Source of the DNA: Bacteroidales bacterium | GTDB lineage: Bacteria; Bacteroidota; Bacteroidia; Bacteroidales; VadinHA17 | Direction of reading: 5' to 3' | Assembly (NCBI GenBank): GCA_020353115.1 | Contig: CP070687.1 | Location: forward strand, 976,518 to 989,299 | Length of the DNA stretch: 12,782 nucleotides | Shown here: positions 7,310-12,782 of the stretch, in pieces | How positions within the stretch are numbered: the first letter of the stretch is position 1 | How the letters are laid out: each line of letters opens with the position of its first letter | Notes under the pieces: generated by a model | What the model was told of the DNA's origin: nothing | The model's database searches: none | What the model saw: the letters and a program-made list of their open reading frames with translations, nothing else | Position numbers and translations under genes: made by a program

Positions 7310-8365
7310 ATGCCAAACCGGAAAAAGAAGGCTGTATCCATTTCCGAAATAGGTGAGTTCGGATTAATCGAACACCTTGCCAGGAAAGTCAAGCTCAGGA
7401 ATGCCAGCAGTTTAAAAGGTATTGGAGATGATGCTGCTGTAGTCAGTTACGGGGGAAAAACGATAGTATTAACGACCGATCTCCTGATTGAAGGAATTCA
7501 TTTCAATCTCGTATATGCTCCTTTGAAGCACCTGGGATACAAGGCTGCGGTGGTCAATTTATCGGATATTTATGCCATGAATGCCATTCCGAAGCAAATA
7601 ACCGTTTCCATCGCAATTTCCGGCAAATTCTCCCTTAATGCAGTCGAGTTATTCTATGAGGGGATCAACCTGGCATGTGACCGGTATAATGTAGACCTGA
7701 TCGGTGGTGATACCTCTTCATCTATCACGGGACTTATGGTCAGTATTACTGCTCTCGGAGAGGCCGAAAAGGATCAAATTGTGTACCGGAGCAATGCGAG
7801 GAAGGATGATCTGATTTGTGTGTCAGGGGATCTTGGTGCGGCCTATATGGGGTTGCAGCTCCTTGAGCGGGAAAAGAAAATTTTCGAGGAGGATCCAGGT
7901 ATACAACCGGACCTGTCGGGAAACGAATACATTCTCGGACGGCAGCTGAAGCCGGAAGCCAGAGAGGATATTATCACCTGGTTCAGGGAAAAGAAGGTAA
8001 AACCTACGGCCATGATCGATATTTCGGACGGATTGTCATCCGATCTGTTACATCTTTGCTCCGCTTCCGGTGTCGGTTGCAGAATTTACCAGGAGAAGAT
8101 ACCTGTCGACCGGGCTACTGCTGCCATGGCTGAGGAATTCCGGATGGATCCCCTGGTGCCTGCCCTGAACGGGGGTGAAGATTACGAACTCCTTTTTACC
8201 GTTTCACTCAGTCATCATGAGATCCTGACAGGTAATCCTCAAATCCATGTGATCGGTCATATCACGGATGCCGGCGATGGAAGAAACCTGATAACCAGGG
8301 AAGGGAATGCCGTTGAACTGGTTGCACAGGGCTGGAATCCGCTGAGGGAAGAAGAGAGTGTCTGA
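7310..8365 (+). CDS. thiL: Thiamine-monophosphate kinase
   Basis: Cytoplasmic enzyme that phosphorylates thiamine monophosphate to thiamine diphosphate with ATP, the last step of cofactor synthesis. It has 351 residues with the AIR synthase/PurM-like fold: an N-terminal half carrying metal- and ATP-binding aspartates and a C-terminal half completing the site. Motifs in order: GEFGLIEHLA (15-24), GIGDDAAVV (37-45), TTDLLIEGIHFNL (55-67), HLGYKAAVVNLSDIYAMNA (74-92), DLIGGDTSSS (129-138), SGDLGAAYMGLQLLE (172-186), MIDISDGLSSDLLHLC (235-250), NGGEDYELLF (287-296). It stands alone between the divergent suf operon and the convergent lipid A genes, with no other thiamine gene nearby. I saw neither a TPP riboswitch nor a clear promoter in 7163-7309. 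The start is supported by length and by the motif positions. Confidence 0.95.
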   Translation: MPNRKKKAVSISEIGEFGLIEHLARKVKLRNASSLKGIGDDAAVVSYGGKTIVLTTDLLIEGIHFNLVYAPLKHLGYKAAVVNLSDIYAMNAIPKQITVSIAISGKFSLNAVELFYEGINLACDRYNVDLIGGDTSSSITGLMVSITALGEAEKDQIVYRSNARKDDLICVSGDLGAAYMGLQLLEREKKIFEEDPGIQPDLSGNEYILGRQLKPEAREDIITWFREKKVKPTAMIDISDGLSSDLLHLCSASGVGCRIYQEKIPVDRATAAMAEEFRMDPLVPALNGGEDYELLFTVSLSHHEILTGNPQIHVIGHITDAGDGRNLITREGNAVELVAQGWNPLREEESV

Positions 8366-8417
8366 ATATCTTCAATATCCCGAACGCCCCGAATATATCA
8401 AAAAACAGGAGGGCTCA

Positions 8418-8496
8418 ACTCCCGGAATTTTACCGAAGGCTTGTCTGTCGACAGGCAGGCATTCTCAAATATTGATCCCCACGGGGCTTCGGGAGT
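8418..8496. repeat. Composite palindromic element between convergent thiL and lpxA
   Basis: Outer arms ACTCCCG (8418-8424) and CGGGAGT (8490-8496) are perfectly complementary and enclose two inner hairpins. One is at 8439-8460, with arms GCTTGTCTG and CAGGCAGGC (nine pairs, two of them G-T) around a TCGA loop. The other is CCC/GGG at 8477-8486. The element fills most of the 143-base gap between two 3' ends, where it could act as a bidirectional terminator for thiL and lpxA. Its elaborate structure also resembles dispersed palindromic repeats of Bacteroidota genomes. No T-run follows either side closely. Shared CAGGCAGG-type text with 1587-1597 hints at related repeat families. Confidence 0.55.
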
Positions 8497-8508
8497 GAGA
8501 TAATATTC

Positions 8509-9282
8509 TCAATATCCCTTGATTATTCCCCGGGATGAATTTTTTACAAATGAGATAATGGTATTTCGTTCTTCGGATGAGGGGAATTCCCTTTCAATGA
8601 TCTCAAGCGATTGTGCAATATTCATTTTTTTCATATACAGTGTCCTGTATATTTCATGAAGCTCGCTGATCTTTTCATCCGAAAAATTCCTTCTTTTCAA
8701 TCCGATAGAGTTTATACCCACATAGGACAGAGGATCCCTGTCGGCCTTGATATATGGAGGGACGTCTTTGCGGACTCTGGCTGCACCGCCTATAAATGCA
8801 TGATTACCGATATGAACAAATTGATGAACAAGTGAACAAGCTGAAACCGTAACCCAGTCATGGAGTACCACTTCTCCGGCCAATCCTGCATAGCTGACAA
8901 TAATACAATTATTGCCTACAACACAATCATGTGCAATATGAACATAAGCCATCAGGAGGCAATTCTTTCCAATCATGGTTTTGTATGATGCCTTGGTTCC
9001 CCGGTTGACAGTAACGAATTCACGTATCGTTGTATTATCACCGATTTCCGTTGTCGATTTCTCCCCTTCGAACTTCATATCCTGGGGGATAGCGGAAATA
9101 ACTGCCCCGGGAAAAACCCTGCAATTTTTTCCTATCCTGGCACCATCCATAATGGTAACATTCGGTCCGATCCATGTACCTTCACCGATAGAAACATCTC
9201 CTGCAACGGTGGTAAACGGTTCAATTATTACATTTTCTCCAATTTGCGCATCGGCATGAATCTGATTAAACTTTTGATTCAT
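8509..9282 (-). CDS. lpxA: LpxA, UDP-N-acetylglucosamine 3-O-acyltransferase
   Basis: Cytoplasmic acyltransferase for the first step of lipid A synthesis: it moves a 3-hydroxyacyl chain from ACP to UDP-GlcNAc. The protein has 257 residues. Hexapeptide repeats such as IGEGTWIGPNVTIMDGARIG form the left-handed beta-helix through about residue 180, followed by a helical tail. The catalytic histidine is His118 in AYVHIAHDCVVGN. VHQF and GGAARVRKDVPPYIKA are also conserved. Gly166 aligns with E. coli Gly173, the hydrocarbon-ruler position; glycine there fits a chain of 14 or more carbons (inference). The ATG at 9282 is preferred over a TTG at 9300: MNQ is the typical start, and it leaves one base after the lpxC/fabZ stop instead of an 17-base overlap. 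Tight spacing implies co-translation with that gene. Confidence 0.96.
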   Translation of the reverse strand: MNQKFNQIHADAQIGENVIIEPFTTVAGDVSIGEGTWIGPNVTIMDGARIGKNCRVFPGAVISAIPQDMKFEGEKSTTEIGDNTTIREFVTVNRGTKASYKTMIGKNCLLMAYVHIAHDCVVGNNCIIVSYAGLAGEVVLHDWVTVSACSLVHQFVHIGNHAFIGGAARVRKDVPPYIKADRDPLSYVGINSIGLKRRNFSDEKISELHEIYRTLYMKKMNIAQSLEIIEREFPSSEERNTIISFVKNSSRGIIKGY

Positions 9283-9283
9283 A

Positions 9284-10678
9284 TCACTTGTTTTTGACAA
9301 TTTGTGCCATTAATTCACCTTCCATAACAAGCTTATTTCCCACATAAGCCTGACCGTACATACTTACGATTCCTCTACGGATCGGATCTGTCAATTCCAT
9401 TTTAAATATAACAGTATCTCCCGGAATCACTTTATGCTTGAACTTTACCTTGTCAATTTTGAGGAAATAGGTAGAATACCTTTCGGGATCAGAAACGGTA
9501 CTTAGTGCAAGCATTCCGCCGACCTGTGCCATCGCTTCTATCTGCAAAACACCGGGCATTACCGGTTCCTCGGGGAAATGTCCCTGGAAAAATGCCTCAT
9601 TGAACGTCATATTTTTTATTCCGACAACAGACCGTTCATCCAGGTGTATGATCCGGTCAACGAGAAGGAAGGGATATCTGTGCGGCAGTTTCCTTCTTAT
9701 CTCAAGGATATCATATACAGGCGGTTTGGTGGGGTCGTATACCGGTATAGAGGATTTTGATTCCTCCTTTTTGATCTCCTGTCTGATTTTTTTTGCCAGC
9801 TCCGTATTTGCATGGTGTCCGGGCCTTGTTGCTACAATTTTACCCTTTACAGGTTTGCCTATCAGGGCCATATCTCCAATCATATCCAGCAATTTATGCC
9901 GGGCCGGTTCATTTGGAAAATGGAGATCGATATTGTTCAGTATACCCTCTGAATTAACCTGGATATGCGGCTTGTTAAAAAGGTCTGCAATCCTGTCAAC
10001 TTCTTTCTGGTCCACTTTCCGGTCCATGATTACAATGGCATTATCCAGATCTCCTCCCTTGATCAGGTTCTGTTTGGCCAGAGCCTCCAGTTCATGGAAA
10101 AAAACAAACGTCCTGCTCATCGCTATTTCTCTCTCAAAGTCAACCAGGTGGTCGAGAATGGCAAATTGATTACCCAGCACCGGTGAATTATAATCAATAA
10201 GCACATTAATGCTCAGGTGATCGTCAGGGTATATCATAAGATCAATTCCATTCTCCTCATCCGAATAGGTGATCTTCTCTTTCACAACGAAATAATCCCG
10301 GTGCGATTTTTGATCAACAATACCGGCCTCGTTTATCGCCGAGACAAATCGTTTTGAACTGCCTCCCATAATAGGGGCTTCCGGCCCGTCGATTTCAATC
10401 AGCCCGTTATCAACCTGCAATCCGTAGAAGGCAGCCAGAACATGTTCGATTGTAGCTACCCGGATACCATTCTCCTCCAGTGTTGTACCTCTTGAAGTAT
10501 CTACTACATTATCAGCTGTGGCGTTTATTATGGGTTTTTCCGGAAGATCCGTTCTGCAGAACTTATATCCATGGTTCTCAGGAGCAGGTTTGAACGTAAC
10601 CTTCACATCGACACCGGTATGCAGGCCTTTTCCCGAAAGAGTTACCGGTTTGCCGATGGTTCTTTGTATTTCTGCCAT
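9284..10678 (-). CDS. lpxC/fabZ: Bifunctional LpxC deacetylase / FabZ 3-hydroxyacyl-ACP dehydratase
   Basis: One 464-residue polypeptide with two enzymes. The N-terminal LpxC domain (about 1-300) is the zinc-dependent UDP-3-O-acyl-GlcNAc deacetylase, the committed lipid A step. His79 (TIEHVLAAFYG), His261 and Asp265 (PARHKLLDMIGD) are the zinc ligands, and RPGHHAN carries the catalytic histidine region. After a charged linker (about 305-325) comes FabZ, a hot-dog-fold dehydratase of fatty-acid elongation, with LPHRYPFLLVDRI, catalytic His367 in GHFPEEPVMPGV and Glu381 in QIEAMAQ. The fusion is a known Bacteroidota trait. The ATG at 10678 is chosen over a TTG at 10717 because MAEIQRTIGKPVTLSGKGLHTG is the expected start and places the first zinc histidine at residue 79, as in E. 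coli. It is followed after one base by lpxA. Confidence 0.96.
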   Translation of the reverse strand: MAEIQRTIGKPVTLSGKGLHTGVDVKVTFKPAPENHGYKFCRTDLPEKPIINATADNVVDTSRGTTLEENGIRVATIEHVLAAFYGLQVDNGLIEIDGPEAPIMGGSSKRFVSAINEAGIVDQKSHRDYFVVKEKITYSDEENGIDLMIYPDDHLSINVLIDYNSPVLGNQFAILDHLVDFEREIAMSRTFVFFHELEALAKQNLIKGGDLDNAIVIMDRKVDQKEVDRIADLFNKPHIQVNSEGILNNIDLHFPNEPARHKLLDMIGDMALIGKPVKGKIVATRPGHHANTELAKKIRQEIKKEESKSSIPVYDPTKPPVYDILEIRRKLPHRYPFLLVDRIIHLDERSVVGIKNMTFNEAFFQGHFPEEPVMPGVLQIEAMAQVGGMLALSTVSDPERYSTYFLKIDKVKFKHKVIPGDTVIFKMELTDPIRRGIVSMYGQAYVGNKLVMEGELMAQIVKNK

Positions 10679-10841
10679 ATCAATCTGGATGCTTTGAAAT
10701 TCAGACGAAAGATACAAAAAAACAGTTAATATGGTTACGCCTGATTCTCATTTCAGATCTGGCTGAATCACAAACGGGGAGAGACAGTGTTGAACGGTTT
10801 ATCGAGAATGGTATTTACGGCAGTGGTTGTCACTCATCTTT

Positions 10842-10884
10842 AATCCCTGGGATTGTCAGGATACCGACCAATCGGTTAACCGAT
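10842..10884. other. Two palindromes in the lpxD to lpxC/fabZ gap
   Basis: In the 220-base gap after lpxD lie AATCCC-T-GGGATT (10842-10854) and the perfect 14-base palindrome ATCGGTTAACCGAT (10871-10884). The second is 14 bases past the lpxD stop on the minus strand and could fold into a 5-bp stem with a TTAA loop. No T-run follows. They may be operator sites, a weak terminator or processing signal; nothing else in the gap is recognisable. A TATCTTTC box (10714 to 10707, one mismatch to TAnnTTTG) lies 28 bases upstream of the lpxC/fabZ ATG but lacks a -33 partner. Confidence 0.35.
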
Positions 10885-10898
10885 GCCGGGGGATGTAT

Positions 10899-11939
10899 TT
10901 ACCGGCCAGCCTTCAGTTCCCTGACCTGGTTTTCCAGGTCATCAATTTTTGCCATTATTTCCGGTAATTTCCTGAAAAACACATATGATTTCTGGTATTT
11001 AATGATTTCGTATGCCGGTGATCCCTGGACAATAGTTCCCGGTTTCTTGATCGAAGCCATAATTCCGGATTGTGCAGCCACTTTAACTCCCTCAGCTATG
11101 TAGATATGCGGCACTGCACCGGCCTGTCCTCCGAACATACAGTTCTTTCCTATTTTTGTGGAACCGGCAATGCCGTTCTGGGCGGCAATCACAGTATTTT
11201 CACCGATTTCAACATTATGTGCGATCTGGATAAGATTATCCAGCTTCACACCCCGGCGGATAATGGTTGATCCCATCGTTGCACGGTCTATTGCCGTATT
11301 CGCACCGATCTCCACCCAGTCTTCGATAATAACGTTGCCGACCTGCGGGACCTTTTTGTAATCGGTGTCGGTTCGTGGAGCAAATCCAAAACCATCGGCT
11401 CCGACAACGATCCCTGCATGGAACACACAATTGGAACCGATCCTGGATCCTTCATAAATCGTTACCCCGGGATAGATGACCGTATTATCACCTATTTCAA
11501 CATTATCCCCTATATAAACCTGTGGATAAATCTTTACCTGGTCACCAATAACTGCGTTTTCCCCGATATATGAATAGGCACCTATATATAACTCCTTTCC
11601 CAATCTTGCACTCTCTTCGATTACCGCAGTACGATGAACACCCGTTTTTACCGGTTTAGCCTGGTTTTGAAGCTCAAGCAAAGAAGCAAACGCCTGGTAG
11701 GCATTATCAACCCTGATCAATGTACAGGGAACATCCTTCTCCAGCTTTACATCTTTACCGATTATTACAATCGATGCCTGTGTCGTATAAATGTATTTCT
11801 TGTATTTCATGTTGGCCAGGAAGGAAATGGTTCCTTCTTTTCCCTCTTCAATCTTCGATGCCGAACTAACCTTTACATCCGGGTTGCCCTCAACCTCTCC
11901 CTTCAGGTAATCAGCAAGTGCTTTTGCGGTGAATTCCAT
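10899..11939 (-). CDS. lpxD: LpxD, UDP-3-O-(3-hydroxyacyl)glucosamine N-acyltransferase
   Basis: Cytoplasmic, membrane-peripheral enzyme of the third lipid A step: it adds a 3-hydroxyacyl chain to the amine freed by LpxC. It has 346 residues in three parts. The N-terminal uridine-binding domain (about 1-100) shows GTISFLANMKYKKYIYTTQASIVI. A long left-handed beta-helix of hexapeptide repeats follows (about 105-300), with ADGFGFAP at 181-188 and the catalytic histidine His241 in QIAHNVEIGENT. A short C-terminal helix, FFRKLPEIMAKIDDLENQVRELK, has coiled-coil character. It lies 73 bases after the HD-domain gene and 220 bases before lpxC/fabZ on the same strand. The start MEFTAKALADYLKGEVEGNP is typical of the family. 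No Shine-Dalgarno or TAnnTTTG box was seen directly upstream. Confidence 0.96.
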   Translation of the reverse strand: MEFTAKALADYLKGEVEGNPDVKVSSASKIEEGKEGTISFLANMKYKKYIYTTQASIVIIGKDVKLEKDVPCTLIRVDNAYQAFASLLELQNQAKPVKTGVHRTAVIEESARLGKELYIGAYSYIGENAVIGDQVKIYPQVYIGDNVEIGDNTVIYPGVTIYEGSRIGSNCVFHAGIVVGADGFGFAPRTDTDYKKVPQVGNVIIEDWVEIGANTAIDRATMGSTIIRRGVKLDNLIQIAHNVEIGENTVIAAQNGIAGSTKIGKNCMFGGQAGAVPHIYIAEGVKVAAQSGIMASIKKPGTIVQGSPAYEIIKYQKSYVFFRKLPEIMAKIDDLENQVRELKAGR

Positions 11940-12012
11940 GATTAATTAAGTTTAATGTGACCGATCTAAGGTAATTCAATTTTCCTGAAATCATAAATCA
12001 GAAATCGATTAA

Positions 12013-12782
12013 TTATGGCTGAATATTCTTTGGATAACAAAGAAAATATTTCCTGATTGTTTTAGACAGCACAGAAGTATTCAGCATATCAGAAGCATCC
12101 GTAATATCCGTCAGTGTGTTATCTCCCGAAAGGATTTTTATTTTCGAATCACCGGGTACATAGGCACTATTACTCACTGAATCGGTAAAAACGAAGTAAT
12201 CAATATGCGGCTCATCAACCCGGCATTTGCTTTTAACTGCCCGTTTTATACTGTTAACATAATCCTCATCAAACGGATTGTTACGGATCTCGATTCTAAA
12301 GAGTTCCCTGTTTATCATTGCTTTACAAAGATAAGAAAGAATGAAATCCGGATGATATGCCCATACTTTGGCGGCAGAGATGATATCGTTGTCATCCAGA
12401 TCACTAAACTGTTCCAGGACCTTTTTCCGGTCAAATGATCCTGCTTCTGAAAAAAGGCTATCTCTGTTCACATCATGATAAAGGAAAAATTCGAGCGCCG
12501 GGGTTGCAAACAATTTTTCCTTGCTGCCGGCCAGCATTTTTGCCCGTTTTAAAATTTTAACCAGCAATTGCTCTGCCGCAAGAACTGTTTTATGAAGGTA
12601 AACCTGCCAATACATTAATCGCCTTGCTATCAAGAACTTCTCAATTGAATAGATCCCTTTCGCATCAACAACGAGTTGATCATTTGCTACATTCAGCATT
12701 TTAATGATCCTTTCAGATCCGATTGTACCCTCCGTTACACCGGTATAAAAACTGTCTCTCCTGAGGTAATCCAGCCTGTCCA
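12013..12782 (-). CDS. HD-domain phosphohydrolase (COG1078-like), 5' part outside the window
   Basis: The 3' part of a gene that runs off the right edge. The frame stays open upstream of the internal ATG at 12699 and reads DRLDYLRRDSFYTGV at 12780-12736, a conserved block of HD-superfamily phosphohydrolases related to YwfO and SAMHD1-type dNTP hydrolases. So 12699 is not the true start. The metal-binding HD motif itself would lie upstream and cannot be checked. Visible after it are EGTIGSERIIKMLNVANDQLVV, the helical segment YSIEKFLIARRLMYWQVYLHKTV, and a less conserved C-terminal region. The substrate is unknown; nucleotide hydrolysis is a family-level guess. A gene of this type upstream of lpxD is common in Bacteroidota, which supports the call. 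It ends 73 bases before the lpxD start and may be co-transcribed with the lipid A genes. Confidence 0.82.
   Translation of the reverse strand, partial: DRLDYLRRDSFYTGVTEGTIGSERIIKMLNVANDQLVVDAKGIYSIEKFLIARRLMYWQVYLHKTVLAAEQLLVKILKRAKMLAGSKEKLFATPALEFFLYHDVNRDSLFSEAGSFDRKKVLEQFSDLDDNDIISAAKVWAYHPDFILSYLCKAMINRELFRIEIRNNPFDEDYVNSIKRAVKSKCRVDEPHIDYFVFTDSVSNSAYVPGDSKIKILSGDNTLTDITDASDMLNTSVLSKTIRKYFLCYPKNIQP

Noticed and set aside
9298..9300. TTG as the lpxA start
   Set aside because: It would add six poorly conserved residues and overlap lpxC/fabZ by 17 bases; the ATG at 9282 gives the typical N-terminus.
9600..10169. Open frame of 189 codons on the plus strand
   Set aside because: It lies wholly inside lpxC/fabZ in antisense, with no recognisable domain. 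The same applies to the minus-strand frame at 446-904 inside the antiporter gene and to others inside the suf genes.
10715..10717. TTG as the lpxC/fabZ start
   Set aside because: The ATG at 10678 begins the conserved N-terminus and puts the zinc histidine at residue 79 as in E. coli.
8509..11939. Repetitive protein sequence in LpxA and LpxD as possible DNA repeats
   Set aside because: These are the degenerate hexapeptide repeats of the beta-helix fold, not nucleotide-level repeats.
12697..12699. ATG at 12699 as the start of the HD-domain gene
   Set aside because: The frame continues upstream to the window edge with the conserved DRLDYLRRDS block, so the gene is truncated by the window.

Overview
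The window looks like a chromosomal housekeeping region from a member of the Bacteroidota, probably Bacteroidales-like. Four observations point that way. LpxC and FabZ are fused in one polypeptide. The order HD-phosphohydrolase, lpxD, lpxC/fabZ, lpxA is the usual one in that phylum. The starts I examined (sufB, lpxA, lpxD) have no Shine-Dalgarno sequence in front of them. A Bacteroidota-type -7 element (TAnnTTTG) sits in front of the suf operon. I cannot assign a genus. I found no mobile element, CRISPR array, tRNA, rRNA or phage gene.

Layout. At the left end (12-986, +) is a calcium/sodium antiporter gene of the CaCA/YrbG type, split by one in-frame TAG. Next, on the minus strand (7162 down to 1151), comes a complete SUF iron-sulfur assembly operon in the order sufB, sufC, sufD, sufS, sufE, with the MIP18-family gene sufT as its likely last member. 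A 280-base gap rich in inverted repeats separates sufE from sufT. Divergent from sufB is thiL (7310-8365, +), for thiamine-monophosphate kinase. Convergent with thiL is a lipid A block on the minus strand: the 3' part of an HD-domain phosphohydrolase gene (right edge), lpxD, the lpxC/fabZ fusion and lpxA.

How the genes work together. SufS takes sulfur from cysteine and SufE carries it. SufB, SufC and SufD form the ATP-driven scaffold on which the cluster is built. SufT probably helps mature target proteins. LpxA, the LpxC domain and LpxD act early in lipid A synthesis (first acylation, deacetylation, second acylation). The FabZ domain dehydrates 3-hydroxyacyl-ACP, the same acyl pool that LpxA and LpxD use. 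The key catalytic residues I looked for are present in all of these enzymes.

Points to look at again: the nonsense codon in the antiporter; a 23-base near-perfect palindrome lying where the suf transcript should start; the hairpin cluster between sufE and sufT; and the palindromic element between the 3' ends of thiL and lpxA. I see no convincing previously undescribed multi-gene system here. The novelty, if any, is in the regulatory and repeat DNA.
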